A stretch of DNA of 64,000 nucleotides from Trochalopteron elliotii (Eukaryota; Chordata; Aves; Passeriformes; Leiothrichidae): contig JANPWX010000246.1 in NCBI GenBank assembly GCA_024734555.1, positions 1,063,677-1,127,676 of the forward strand. The letters run 5' to 3'. The notes below the pieces were generated by a model. It saw only the letters and a list, made by a program, of their open reading frames with translations, was not told the origin of the DNA and searched no databases. The translations under genes and the position numbers were made by a program. The stretch's first letter is position 1; each line of letters begins with the position of its first letter. Of the stretch, positions 1-12,408 are shown piece after piece.

Positions 1-2789
1 CATAAGTACATCTTTATGATGTGTATAGTGCACACAAATTTTCTCTGAATATCACAAATTCTTTCCTGCCTTCTCAGTTCTGGGAAAGGAGATGTAAGTC
101 CTAAGGGATGAATACAGGTATTGTCTAAACAGTTCTCTGCAAATCTTCCTTGATCAACTCCCCAAAAATTCTGTCAGTGAGACTGTTTTGTCAAAGTTTT
201 GTTTTTAATCTGAAATCACTGATCTTAATGCATGTTTCTTTTTTTTTTTTCTGTTTTCACATCTTAGCTCTTATCTACCCCACATTCCTTGTGGAAGCAT
301 ATGAGTAACACTTTCATTGGGGAGTAGGACACAAACAGAAAGTGGCTTATAAAGAAAGATAATTTAGACAGTAAGAAGTGAGGCCAAATCCCTTCCACAG
401 CCCTGCTGTAGTCAGTGTGACAAGTTGTGTGAACAAAGCAAACAGGATTTGGCTTTTGCTGCAGTTTCAGCCACCTTTTATCATTGGAGAGAGAGAAAAA
501 CACCATAAAATTAAATAGGTATCATCGTCCCTGCATTCCTAGTGTAACTATTTTAACTAGAATGCCTCATAAACAGATAAAGGCACTCTTGAGCTTTGGG
601 ATGATAATTTTTTAAATGACCATTTAGGACTGGATTATGGCTTTACATTTTCACCTTGGAGCTTTTAAGGGCTGTTTGGGACATTAAGTGCTAAAATATC
701 AGAGCTTAAACTGAAAGGCAATGTTGCTTGCGGCCGTACTGCCCAGCAAAATAATATAGTTTTGCTGCTGTTAATAGGCAAATACTTTCATTTGTGGAAG
801 GAAAATGGTGATTCAAAATCGTTTGATGCCCCTTAAACTCTCACAGCAGCTGGATATTTTACATTGGTTTCTATAATATTCTTGTGATAACATTCCTATC
901 CCGCAGGGGTCTGCTTGAATATTGGAGCACTCATCTTTTTTAAGTTTTGCATAATGTGAGATATTGAAATTAAGGCTGGTGTTTACTGTTCAGTTCTTAC
1001 ACACATATTCCACATTCACAGCTAGATTTTATTTCCCTTGGAAATGCTCTCTGTCCCTGCCAGTTACTGAATGCAATCAGATAGCTTTGCATGGGCCAGC
1101 ATACCAATTAAGTACCATGCCTGAGATGCACGCTGCTTCCTCCATCAGAGGCTCAATGGCTCATTGGCAAGTGAGCTGTGTATATTGATAAGGAGAAAGC
1201 CTGAACCCACAATGGAACAGAATCTATTTCTCAAAAAAATTTCAGAGAGTGGTTTATAGGGGAAAGGGGAAAAGGGGCAGGCGACATATAAAATGGCTAG
1301 AAAAATGAAACAGGAGGAAAGATTAATGGAAGCACGATCAGAAAAATATTCAACTAGAACTTGCAGGCCTGGTCACATTACTCTGTGTTATTGTACATCT
1401 TGTCATTACCCAAATCTGTTGCTAAAGTGTTAGCATTTGTCTTCATTATGCAGTAAAATGGTATAATGAATAGGTTACAAATATGATGGAGGAAATGCCC
1501 TGGAATTATCACAATGCCTGAAAATTAAAAATGCCTTAATTTAAATTATTGGTGTGTGGCATCTGCCAAGTGCACATACAGATGTGAAGAGTGTAACATG
1601 ATTTTGTTCTGATGATGCCTTCAAAGTTTCTGTTCCCCTTCAAAGGGGTTTTCAGGCTGAGTCTTTCCTTAAAAGCCAATGTCAGGGATGTGGTACAGAG
1701 AGCAGTATTTGATATATTTCTTAGCTGCAAGGAACTGCACAGCCTGATATCTTAGGTCTGCAAGCAGCACTCCCCCACATTTCAAGTGGAGAGTTGGTTA
1801 AGGTATAGATTATGGCTTTTAACAATTAAATTAAATTTGAGGTGGGAAAAAAGCTACTATCTTGTCCTAGTTAATTAGACATGATTTAGTCTTCAAAATT
1901 GCAGTGATCCATACAGACATGTTACCTTTCAAGCTCAATTTTGCATTTGACTGATTATTATCTTCTAGAAATACATTTTCAGGATATTTAGACCTAACAT
2001 TTGGCCTACTTTAAAACTTCAAGATTCTGAAAATTGTTACTAACACATAATAAGGAATTTTATATTAAGACCAGGATAGGAATTAATATTTAACTAAAAG
2101 TTCAAATAAAATCTTAAATAATATTGAAGTACTATTTCAGTAGTAGGGATCATAGCCCTCCTTTTCCTAGATGTGTATTAACTTTAATAAATAAAGCTTC
2201 CAAATGGCTGAAAGGACCGTCCACGCAGGCTGATGTCCATGCTTCCAAACTCATTAGGAAGTATGTATCTTTGCCTCACTGTGAATGGCAGGTATATTTT
2301 AAACATGTAATATAAGTTGATAGGATTATCCTTTCAGAGGTTAATTCTAGTGTTACATTTCATAAATACTAGTAGGTTCTTTGTGGTAATGTTTCACTGT
2401 TAAATTGCACAAATTTGAGCCAGACGGCTCAGAAAATTGATAAGGTGATATCAAATCTTTCACTTCTCAGTCACTGTTGGGTTGAACTCAGCCTTGGTTC
2501 TGAGTAACCAAAACTTGCCAGTGTCTGACAGCTGTTTTGTGGCTTAGATGTTTCCAAGTGGACAGGTATCCACCACAGAAGAAAAAAAAATCACCTGCAC
2601 AAATAAAGGGTAGCAGCAGAAGAGAGTTTATGGGCACTGGGAACAGACTAACTTCTCTGATCATTTGATAAAGTGTGTGGCAAAAAGGAGTCCACAGGCC
2701 TTTCTGGAAATATCTAAAATGTGTAAATCTTGCTGTACCCCTTTGGTGCACCCATAGTTGTGAGTAAGCTTCTGTAATGTCTTTCATGA
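1..2789. other. Non-coding unique DNA
   Basis: AT-rich sequence with no recognised gene, repeat family or RNA. Short open frames on both strands have no recognisable domain and look like chance. There is a T-run near 240-251. Confidence 0.6.
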
Positions 2790-3443
2790 AGTGCTGGTCA
2801 ACAGCAGCTGAACAGGGGCCAGCTGTGTCCAGGTGGCTGAGAAGGCCAATGGTATCCTGGCCTGGATCAGCAATAGTGTGGCTAGCAGGACCAGGGCAGT
2901 GATTGTCCCTCTGTACTTGGTACTGGTACAGCCCTACGTTGATTCCTGTGTCCACTTCTGGGCACCATGCTACAAGAAGGACATTGAGGTGCTTGAGCAA
3001 GCCTAGAGAAGGGCAAGGAAGCTGGTGAAGGGTCTGGAGCTCAAGTCTGATGAGGAGAGGCTGAGGGAGCAGGTGATGTTTGACCAGGAACCAGATGATG
3101 CTCAGTTGCTCTCTACAACTACCTGTAGAAAGGCTGTAGCCAGGTGAGGGTTGGTCGCTTCTCCCAAATAAAAAATGACAGGACAAGAGGAAATGGCCCC
3201 AGGTTATGCCAGGGAAGGTTTAGATTCTATATTAGGAAATATTTCTTGACTGAAGGGGCTGGTGAGGCATTGGAACCAGCCCCCCAGGGAAGGACACCAT
3301 CCCTGGAAGCATTTAAAAAAAATGTGGATGTGGCACTTAAAAAAATCATTTAGGGTTGAACACAGCACTGCTGGATTAACAGTTGGACTCAATGATCTTA
3401 GAGCTATTATCTAACATTAATGATTTTATCTTTCTATTCTGTG
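2790..3443 (+). mobile_element. CR1 LINE, 5'-truncated 3' portion
   Basis: This is the 3' end of a chicken-repeat-1 type non-LTR retrotransposon. It holds the decayed C-terminal part of ORF2 followed by the 3' UTR. The DNA follows the well-known CR1 phrases in order: a block around AAGGCCAATGG at about 2843, then GACATTGAGGTGCT near 2980, GAAGCTGGTGAAGGGTCTGGAG near 3020, GACAAGAGGAAATGGCC near 3182, and the tail GTTGGACTCAATGATCTTA near 3383. It ends in a degenerate ATTCTGTGA at 3443. A reading frame at 3144-3353 still shows the ORF2 C-terminus (RGNG..LCQGRFRF..RKYF) but an upstream stop and indels show it is dead. The 5' end is truncated, as is usual for CR1. It lies 33 bases upstream of a solo LTR. 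Confidence 0.93.
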
Positions 3444-3750
3444 AGTCTCCTCTATGTTGTAAATGTGCCTAAATGTTGTCCTGGTTTTGGCTGGAATAGA
3501 GTTAATTTTCTTCTTAGTAGTAGTAGTAGTATGGGAGGATGTTTTGTCCTTGTGCTGAAAACAGTGTTAGTAGACGTTTTGTCTTTTGGATAGTCATCTT
3601 ACTTAGCCACATTCATGTCTACTCCAAAGCACTTGGAGACCTGGACCTGCAAGTGCAGCTGACTTTAAAGGTTTGACTGTATGGTGACAAGATGTAGCTC
3701 AATGTGAAGTTTTGGGAGATAGTTTCTGGTTGTGGCTGGTCACAGCTGTG

Positions 3751-3780
3751 GTATATGGCCAAAAGGTATATGGCCAAAAG
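3751..3780 (+). repeat. 15-bp tandem duplication inside the LTR
   Basis: Two perfect head-to-tail copies of GTATATGGCCAAAAG (3751-3765, 3766-3780), probably replication slippage within the LTR. Confidence 0.85.
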
Positions 3781-3828
3781 GCCAACAGTATCCAGTAACT
3801 ATGCCTCCAGTTCTGCATTGCATCATCT

Positions 3829-3889
3829 GCTTGGACTTGAGGATCTTAAAAGTCTTTTCCAAGCTAAACGATTCCACGATTCTGTGATT
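3829..3889 (+). mobile_element. CR1 3' tail nested in the LTR
   Basis: The text GGACTTGAGGATCTTAAAAG, followed by TCTTTTCCAAGCTAAACGATTC and CACGATTCTGTGA, is the CR1 3' terminus. It interrupts the LTR at 3477-4335, since LTR-like sequence resumes afterwards with GAGCAGAGCTCACACAGTG. CR1 therefore inserted after the retrovirus. The 5' limit of the insert is uncertain and could reach back to about 3700. Confidence 0.75.
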
Positions 3890-4335
3890 ACTTCTGAGCA
3901 GAGCTCACACAGTGTCAAGGCCTTTCCTGCTTCTCACACCAGCTTGCCAGTGAGGGGGCTGGGGCTGTACAAGAGGTTGGAGAGGATACAGCTAGGACAG
4001 CTGTCTCCACTGACCAAAGAGATATTCTATACCATATGGTATCATGCTCAGCATATACAGCTGGGGAAAGAAGAAAGAATAGGTGGGACACTTGGAATGA
4101 TGGTATTTGTTGACTTTGTTCTCAAGTAATCCTTGCGCACGATTGAGCCCTGCTATCCTGAAGATGGCTGAGAACACATGCCTGTCCATGAGACGTGGTG
4201 AATGAATTCCTTGTTTTGCTTTGCCTGCATGGACAGCTTTTCCTTTAACTATTAAACTCTAATTAAATGGATTCTCTTCCCTATCCTGTGGAGGGGGTGA
4301 GCAACTTCATTGCTGTCTGGAGTTAAACCACGACA

Positions 4336-6711
4336 AATGTGCATAAGATGAAATGCTATAATGTTTTCCCTCCCTTTGAAATAAAGCTCTGATCTTTACA
4401 GCTTACAAGTTAGCTCCCTGATGAACACATAGTTCATTACAGAACTCGTGTAATGGCAACAGTGTAGGAAAACATTTATAATGATAGGGATGCCAGAACT
4501 AAAGAAGCAGGATGATGTCCATGTTTTTTTAATCATTATTTCCTAGCATAGTGGAACTGGTACAAAAGGGAAAAAAACAGTCCCCCTTCTGAAGTTGAAA
4601 CCAGAGGGGAAAATATATAATTGATTTGAATTAGATGTATATTTACCAGAAGGATACAGAAGCTCTAAACCTGTGATTCTGATTACTTATCATTAATGCT
4701 GGGGGACACTTGGTGCAGGGGTTCATGTGGTAGCCAGAAACATGAGAGTCCCATGTCCTCTTGCTGCTTTTTTCCTGAGAGATTTTTTGTGTGAACTAGT
4801 TTGAGCCAGTCCCTGTGCTTTAGTTTCCTACATGTAGAAGAAGAAGAATGATATCACTCCTGCTCCTAATGCAGCAGCATGATTTAAGTATACTCAGGTT
4901 TGTGTACAAGTGCCTCACAGAGACGGCCCTGGCAGGAGCTCCAGCTAGGCAGACAGAGCTCCTGTTAGACCTTGTAGGATAGAAAAGATTGGTGAGTCTG
5001 CATGCATTTGCTTTGCACCATACTTTTATTTATTTTCTTTTCACATGTTCATGTTGATCCAGCACAGTATGGCAATGGTATTCCCAGCTTGGGGTTGTGA
5101 GTCTCCTCCAGGGGTAATTCAGGATAAGGGATGTGTTCTTTGATTCCTGGTATTATCCCTTCACCTTCTTGAGCCAGGGCCACACAGGTCTACCTGGCAG
5201 AGCCAGCTGAAAAGGTGTTGATGCTAAGTTGAGAATGATTGTAAGCAGCAGAAGTCTGATCTGCAAATTCAGCTCCTTTCAGAGCTCCTTTCAGAAGGAA
5301 CGCATGATATTTTTAATGGGTGCTACTGGTAGACAAAGTATCAAAGTGGAAAATGTGGCAAAAATAAAAAGTTGTATGCTTTCCAGCCATTTGAGAATAA
5401 TTACACACCAATTAATTGAAGAAAATGACATCTGACACTGCCAGTGTTCTGAAGTATCACATATTAGACCCCAAAAAGTAAATGAGACACATATTCATTT
5501 TAATTAAAATGTTATCAAGAGGTGCTGTTGACCAAGAAGCCCATTAACAATAATCTGCTTTAGTAACAAGTGAGCAAGTCAATTTATTGAACTGAACTAA
5601 AAAGCAAACCCAGTAACAGCTGCCCACTGAGCAAGCATTTGATCTTTCAGCTTTCTCTGATTAGCAGAGGGAGGCGTTCCCTGAATATTATGGACTTTTG
5701 TCTACTTTCTCACTACTTTGTGGTTACTTGTAGAAACTGTCTCCATGGTGCAATCAGCATTTGCTCATCAAACTTAAAAGGGAGCTTTACTAGCAGATCC
5801 AACTTCAAAGAAGACATTTATGTAGAGAGCAGTTGCTGGGCACCATTATTTTCTTTTGTGCCTCAGCTGTTAAAATCTTTGCACAGGATGGACTGTTTTC
5901 CTTGGAGATCTGGCTCTTTTACAAACAGAAGCTAGTGCAGAAGATTCGAGGTTGCAGCAGAGGCAGGCTACGTTCAATGTAAAATTACATGGTTGCAGAA
6001 ATTTATTTTTTCAGCCTAAATTCATTAACTTCCCACTTTAGGATTGATTACTATATGTTAAGGAGCATTAAACTGGCCAGATACTTCCTGAACAGATTTC
6101 TACCCTTAGAGGAGACCTCAGTATGAAAAAAAGCTGGTGATGATGACAAGTTATTGCTTGTACCAGAGCACCAGGAATTTTGATGAGGTATGCTTTGCTC
6201 TGCTGTCAGCATCAGAAATGGGAGCAGCCCCGCTGCAGCCCTCTGCCTGGGACATTTTGGGGAGCTACCACACCTGGCTGCTTCCTTTGGCCTCTTTTTG
6301 CTGTGCCTGTACAATGGGGCCAATCATTTTTCAGCTGAGAAAATTTAAAAAATCACTTGTCATGTTCCTTTTGCCCTTGATTGGTGAAAAACACCAAAGC
6401 CTTTGCTATGTAAGCAATAGACATGGGAGCTTTTCTAGAATCAGCCATTATTTCAGGATAAATTTTGATAATTTCGTGAGAAAAAACCCCAAAGCAGAGT
6501 GGATTTATATGTTCAAAATAAAGTACAATTGACAGTAGGTTGATTCTCTTTTTCACAGAAAAGAGTTCAAAGCTTTGGATTCTTCCTGAATCCATCATCA
6601 AGCAAGATGCATCAGCTTTCTTGACTGTGATAGATGTGATGGATAAATTTGCGTATTAAAATATTGGGAATGTAATAGACGTAGTAAAAAAAATAATGAA
6701 TTTAAAAATAT
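4336..6711. other. Non-coding unique DNA
   Basis: No gene or repeat family recognised. A 12-bp perfect tandem duplication, AGCTCCTTTCAG twice, lies at 5271-5294. Open frames here show no domain. Confidence 0.55.
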
Positions 6712-7288
6712 TGTACTTTATAACCCTGAAACTGCAAAGTAAGCCCTGTTTCCCGGAATGGGAAAGGCGCTTCCAAATATCAGGGCTTACTTTGCAACTG
6801 TGAAGTAGCAGATTGAAACTCAAATTTACAATCGAAAAGACTGGCTGAGCAGGATGTTGCTCGTTGATCAAATCAGACTCAGTGCACCTGGACAATCAAG
6901 TGACTGATGCCAATCTCAAGGGAGGGCCCGGAGATGAGGCGAAAATCACCATCCCAAAAGCCGGGCTCCAGGAAAATCCTTTCAGGACTTACACCAGTGC
7001 CGGGGAAATCTGTTCAAGATTCATCAACAAGTAAAAGACGGTGTTTGAATATGAAGACTGAACAGAGAACACAATGAACTCGCCGCTGGGCACAGAAAAC
7101 AGTATAAAAATCAGATCCAAAATCCAGCGAGTGTGGACAGGGCAGGATCGCACCCTTGCTGCCAGTCACCTGTTTCACCCAGCATTTGATCGATGTTGCA
7201 TGCTTTAATTGTGGCTGACACAGATTGATTTGGAAAATGGCAAAAATAAAATCTTTAATATCAGATTGGCTGATAATCATTTATAACA
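6712..7288 (+). mobile_element. LTR-like repeat, copy 1 of family B
   Basis: This segment aligns end to end with the reverse complement of 19539-20132. Shared landmarks in order are TATAACCCTG near the start, TTTCCCGGA.TGGGA..GGCG, CTCAATTTACA, GG.CACC.GGAC.ATCAA, AATCTGTTCA..TTCATCA, CAGTATAA, CTGTTTCACCCA.CATT.GA, and a shared end CATTTATAACATT. It starts TGTA and ends AACA. A TATA box (TATAAAAA at 7103-7110) followed about 140 bases later by AATAAA (7245-7250) is LTR-like. I found no target duplication, so the copy is probably old or its exact ends differ from those given. It is not autonomous and carries no coding sequence. Confidence 0.72.
6733..6796. repeat. Perfect 16-bp inverted repeat in LTR-like copy 1
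   Basis: TGCAAAGTAAGCCCTG (6733-6748) is exactly reverse-complemented at 6781-6796, with a 32-base loop. The sister copy at 19539-20132 does not have matching arms. Confidence 0.9.
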
Positions 7289-9415
7289 TTGACTATGGGA
7301 GAGCATACTAGGTCCAGAAGCCTTCCAGATGCCTTTCTAAAAGCTCTGTTTTAATGGTTATGATCCAAGAAGAAGGAATTTTTATAGCAATTCAGCCAAC
7401 TTCTGTCTGACAGAACATTTTACGTGGGAAAATGAATCCTGTCAAAAAAGCACTGATGCCTTTGAAGTCCTACTCTGGACAATAGACACATCTGTCACTT
7501 ACTGTTCAGAGGGCATGCCATGTTGGGCAAAACTGAAAGTCAATGAGATTTAGTGTGCTTCAGTCATTTTGAAAACAGTATCCAGTAACTACTGGTCCAG
7601 AAGTTCACCCAGGAGTATATTTAAGGTAGAAAGAACAGCAGAAGCCACTGAAATGGAAAAGATTGATGCTAAAAGTGAAATAAGTTTCTTATTATTCCAT
7701 GTTTAATCAGTCAACAACTTTCTTAGAAATACAGACATGTATGAAAATAATCTTAAATATTAGAATCTGAGGGATTCCTCTCATATTTTGTTGCAAAATG
7801 TTTTAGAAGATTTGGCAAGAAGTAAAGACCTGAAGTACTAAAGGGAGGACTTCACAGAATTTTAAACATATTTTCAAACATAAGATACTTTAATGAAATT
7901 CAGCACAATTTTTTTTCTTTTGACAATTTTAAGGTACCTGTATTGGTAATTATTTCCAGTGGACAAATTGGACTGAGGACTGAGTAGATAGGGGAACTCT
8001 TGAAAGTATTAATGTAATCCTGTTATGTCTGGTCTGCTGTCCATCAGCAGGGAAGGTTATTGGCTTTATGAGACTGTTATTCTAGTTAAGTGGAAAAGTA
8101 TATTCAAACTTTAAATGCTGTGATAAAATAGCACCTAGAAATCTATGTTACTTCCTTCATGCATTGTTGTTTAGTGAGACACTGGTGACTCTTCACTTGT
8201 TTGCACTGAAGTCTTTTGAAGGTGTTTTAAAAAATATATTTAGTTGTTTGTAAGCTGATGCATTTCATAATATTTTGTAATTTATGTTTCTTTGTATTAC
8301 TTTTCATGGATATCCCAATCCAAGTTCAGTGACCAGTTTATTTCCCATACATGCATTTTATTTTTTATGACCAATTTCTCACATAGCGTGCTGGCAGATT
8401 TCTTGTGGGGATGGGGACCCAGCCCAGAGCTAAATGCCTTTAGCTTCACCAGAATAATTAACAGGCATGACCAGTCCCAGCCTGATCTGTGCTGCAGAGA
8501 TCCCTACTCGCCCAGCCTGTGCAGTGGTAAGTGGAAGAGTGAGATAATTTGACTTAAAGGCTGCAGTGGTCAGTGGTCCCAGTGGTCACTCTTGGCACAG
8601 AACAGCAGTTGGTCTGAACATGCTGCAGATGGTGTTTTCCTTCTACAATCCTTTCCTCAAGAAACGATTGCCTGCTTAAGTCCATCTGGTTATCTTTTGG
8701 AAATGAAAAGCAGAAATAGACCTTACTGAGGATCCAGACCATTTATTGCCTTTTTCTGGATTTTTTGTGATGACTCAGCTAACATTTAGCAAAAACTCAT
8801 AGGAATTAATTAGGCCTGTTGCTCATAATCAACAGCTGACAACAAGTTATGTAAACTCTGCAAAATATACTGGGAGAAGTTACTGCCTATGATAGATTTA
8901 GCATTTAAGGGTTTGCTTTTAAAATTTTAGTTGTTAATTAGTATTGCAAGAGTGGGGAACTTGGGTGGCTCAGCCAGTCATTCAGGGTGTAAGTGCCATT
9001 GATGGTAAACACACAAGTGGAGGTCTAGGCAACATGTCTGCCTTTAGAGGAACTTCTACTTCTTTCCATTTATTGCATAATACGATGTTAATAACATGAA
9101 TCATTGTGTTTGGATTTTACAGGATTTTTTTACTTTAAATATAAATCAATGATGAACCACCCTAATTAAATATCAGGGCCAAAATCTAATGCTGTTTCCA
9201 GACAAGAATCTCATTAAGAGGAATGTACCTCAGGATTTTTTTTTTTTAATGGATGAGAAAGCAAACTTCAGAGGATAAATGGTGTTCAAAATTGTCTTAT
9301 CTCAGCCAAGTCCTTGCTTGTGTATGGAGAAGGAAATCAGACCACTGAGGATGAGCTGGTTTACTGGAGAGTCTTTGAAAATTGGTGGTCCTGTCCCTGT
9401 CCCTAGTTGCAGCAT
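7289..9415. other. Non-coding unique DNA
   Basis: No recognised gene or element. Around 8565-8590 there are short imperfect repeats of CAGTGGTC. An A/T homopolymer lies at about 9236-9247. Confidence 0.55.
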
Positions 9416-9940
9416 TGTGGGAAGTCTGGGTGCAGAAAATTCTCAGAACCCTATGCATGCAGGCCCAAATACAGAAGAGAATACAGGGTTCAACCTGAGA
9501 CCTTGGAAAAGGCTTCCAGATTTAGAGACCATAAGCAAGAATGTGGGTTTGTAATATAGATAGAGACATTAAGCTAGGTAGTGGAAAATGTTAAAGCTTT
9601 AAAGTTTGGATATAGAAGTAGTTGCAGAAATAGTGAAAAGTTTTTAAGGTGCAGCAAGTAGTTTGTGTGTCACTATATGATTGGCTAAAAAAAGCCTGCA
9701 TTGCAGCAGGATGTGTGATACAGTTTAATTAGCCATTGGTGTAAAAGTTAAAACAATATGTGTGGTAGTAATTTATTGGCTAATAAACCTTTAAAACCCC
9801 TTATAACCTGTGGTCTTGTGACCACTGACCACGAACTCCCAGCATATGAGGTTAAGACGTTCTCACTCCTTGAGACTGAGACAATAAATCCCATTTTAAG
9901 ATGTCTCTCAGTGATCCTGTCTCTCTTAAAATTCTGACAC
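9416..9940 (+). mobile_element. Probable LTR (family uncertain)
   Basis: The stretch begins TGTGGGAAGTCTGGGTGCAG and ends near AAAATTCTGACA. It contains inverted and direct CCAAT-type boxes (GATTGGCTAA near 9680, GCCATTGGTG near 9732), a TATA-like CCTTATAACC near 9798, and AATAAA at 9883-9888 about 50 bases from the end. That order is what an LTR has. I could not find a target duplication (AGCAT before, CAATA after) and there is no second copy in the window. The boundaries are therefore estimates. Confidence 0.42.
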
Positions 9941-12182
9941 AATATCACTGAGCTGGCAGTGTCATTTTCTGTCTTAGTCCTGAGTATTGATTCCAGAGAT
10001 GTGGCTATGGTCAGGCAACTATTTGAGCTGTGATAGTGTGTGCTCTGGTGAAGTGAAGTGTTTTTTGTGTAACTTCTAGCAATGACCAGGGATGGAAAAG
10101 TATAAAACCATTCTCTTCATAACATACTTTCTAATACATGAAAAACATAGAGTATCAGCAAGGAGAGGTAATATATACTTGTTCAGCAAGGTTGTAGCTT
10201 TCCAGATCCTTTCCAAGGAGCCAGGAGTCCACTAAACTGTACTGAACAAAAACATCCAATACATATTAGCTACTTTTATTACAGTACGTTCCTGTATCGC
10301 CAAGAAAAGAATAACCACAATGATAGTAAATGCAAAATTGTCAACTTTCTCCGTAATTCATACTAGCTTTGGCAAGAAAATATGGATTGTAACCATGATG
10401 AACTGAAAACATTACCAAAATAACTGGAATTTTCCCATTACCAGCAAAAGTGCAGTTATTATAGTCTACTATTATGTGTGTAGTTGAAAATGTAGACATG
10501 ATTTCAATGTACATAACTGCCTCAAGATTGGACATCTTGCAAATGTATTTCTGAAAACTGCTTCTGTATTAGTTTCTGTAGTAATGCTAAAGTATGCAGT
10601 TTGAGTCAAGCCAAATATTGTTCCCTCTTTACTGCTATCTCTTTTTCCAAATACCATTTGGAAACTTGTGGAGGGGGTTTTTGTGTCTTCCTCATGCTTT
10701 TCTTGGGGCTAGTGGAAGATGACACACCAGTTGGTGAAAATATCATCTTTTAAAGTGCATTCACAGCCCGGGTCGTTGGCTACTGAATCTGCTCGTGGGC
10801 CAGGAGACTTTTTTCCCCTCTATTGCTTCAAGTCCAGGCTTATTTACAACTGTGGACAAGTATCTGTGCTGGCTATCTGCAATGCTTTGGCTGAAGTCTG
10901 GAGTTAACAACTGCTCTCAGCTTAGTGTCAGCCTTCACTTTCCCACTGACAAGTGTTTGCTGCACTTTTGAAGATGGAAGGGGGAATAGCCCCACGGCTC
11001 TTCTGCTGTTGCACTGAAGCAACTTCTCTCATTGCCTCAAAATACTGCAGGAGAGGCACTTGATCATCTCTTTATAAATGTTCCAAACTTTAATTTTCCA
11101 AATTTCATGTTCCCTCGTTGACTGAAGGGTTTCTTTTCTGGAAGGTAATCTGGTTTAACCTGTCACTTTCAGAAGAACACTTTTCATTTGGCAAAAGTAC
11201 TTCAGGAAAACAGAAAATAGATTCTTAACTGGACATAACACCAGATGAGTAAATACTTGTTTTCACCTATCTTTGAGAACAATCATGAAATTTAACAGTG
11301 GAGCCAAACCATAATCTGAAGGTAGAGTAAAGACTAAATAGGTCTTGTCTATGCAGCAGAAACGTTTTCTAATGGCCCTGAAACATTATGAATGGAAAAA
11401 AAGATTATGCATCTTCCCTCTTCAAAAGAGAATGCATTCTATTTATTTGATAGAGCAATTAGCACAGTTTAATTAATTTTCTCTTTTAAGAGTCAAAATT
11501 GCTTTGACTATGCTCTTTAACAGTTGTTGTTTTCTTGGGGTTTTTTTTGTTGAATTTGACATTATCTGTCACCAAGGTTAAATAAGGGAAATGCTGCCTA
11601 CTGGTAATACAACGGAAAGCTCTAGTACAAAATCAATATTGTTTTAAGGACAATTTTCTCTAATGAGATTGAGATGATAACATGACTGATCTCTCAAGAA
11701 GTAAATTAACTTTCTATATATATATATATATGCAGAATTTTGATAAAAGTATCATTTAGAAGGGAAACTCACCTCAGATCAGGCAATTCAAGTTGAAAAG
11801 CATTAGCTCCTGACTGACCTGGTGATAATAGTAGCAGGGGTTTTCATTTGCAAAATATCAGATTCTTTCCTAATCTATTATTCATTAATTTGTATATGTG
11901 AGTGAGTGATTTAGATTTAAATGTAATCTATTACCAAGGAAAAAGAATATGTCAGTGCAATGAACTTATTGTCAATATGTTTTCTGTCATTAATGCCTGT
12001 CTGGGCTGAAGAAAAATGTTGGTTTTTTTTAGTTTGGGGTTTTTTTTCCTAAGATGATTCATAATTATGTGATATAAAATAATATCAGTATAGGATTGGC
12101 TGTAACTTGTAGGAGTCTATCTAAAGGTAGGTTTCAGAAGATACTGGTTGAGTGAAGATGTTAATGGCAGAAGCTTTCTTAG
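9941..12182. other. Non-coding unique DNA
   Basis: No recognised gene or repeat family apart from a (TA) microsatellite at 11715-11730. Confidence 0.55.
11715..11730. repeat. (TA)8 microsatellite
   Basis: Eight perfect TA units. Confidence 0.9.
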
Positions 12183-12408
12183 GATCATAGAATCATAGAA
12201 TATCCTGAGTTGAAAGAAGGCCACAAAGATCATTGTGTCCAGCTCCTCGCCCTGCACAGGACACTCCAAGAGTCACAACATGTGCCTCAGAGATTGCCCA
12301 AACACTTCTTGAACTCAGTTCAGGCTGGTGCTGTGACCACTTCCCTGGGGAGCCTGTGCCAGTGCCCAAACACCCTCTGGGTGAAGAACATTTTCCGACC
12401 CCTTTTGA
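12183..12408 (-). mobile_element. CR1 LINE 3' fragment, antisense
   Basis: The + strand begins TCATAGAATCATAGAAT, the reverse complement of the CR1 terminal repeat, so the element reads on the - strand. On that strand it runs TTCTTCACCCAGAGGGTG, CAGGCTCCCCAGGGAAGTGG, CAGCCTGAACTGAGTTCAAG, CTTGGAGTGTCCTGTGCAGG, then the ATTCTATGATTCTATGA end. It is the same subfamily as the copy near 21.0-21.3 kb, sharing the TTCACCCAGAG and GTCCTGTGCAGG blocks. It is truncated at the 5' end. Confidence 0.93.

Larger units (their letters stand above)
3477..4335 (+). mobile_element. Solo LTR of an avian endogenous retrovirus
   Basis: The element starts TGTCCTGGTTTTGGCTGGAA and ends GTTAAACCACGACA, so it has TG...CA termini. 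It is flanked by a perfect 5-bp duplication AATGT (3472-3476 and 4336-4340), which marks an integration site. A 5-bp duplication fits an ERVL-like or class I/III integrase better than the 6 bp of class II (family knowledge). Recognised LTR phrases include GCCAGTGAGGGGGCTGGGG near 3948, ATGCTCAGCATATACAGCTGGGG near 4045 (TATA region), GTGAATGAATTCCTTGTTTTGC near 4197 and CTATTAAACTC near 4249 (weak poly-A signal region). No internal gag/pol sequence is present, so it is a solo LTR left by recombination. A CR1 tail sits inside it, and a 15-bp direct duplication lies at 3751-3780. Confidence 0.88.

Noticed and set aside
2488..3186. 232-codon - strand open frame, the longest in the window
   Set aside because: Most of it (from about 2790) is the antisense of a CR1 element, so it is repeat sequence rather than a gene.
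3704..4129. 141-codon + strand open frame
   Set aside because: It lies wholly inside the solo LTR and runs through the nested CR1 tail.
3786..7590. A shared 17-base word ACAGTATCCAGTAACTA near 3786 and 7574
   Set aside because: The flanks do not align, and one 17-base match in 64 kb is within reach of chance.
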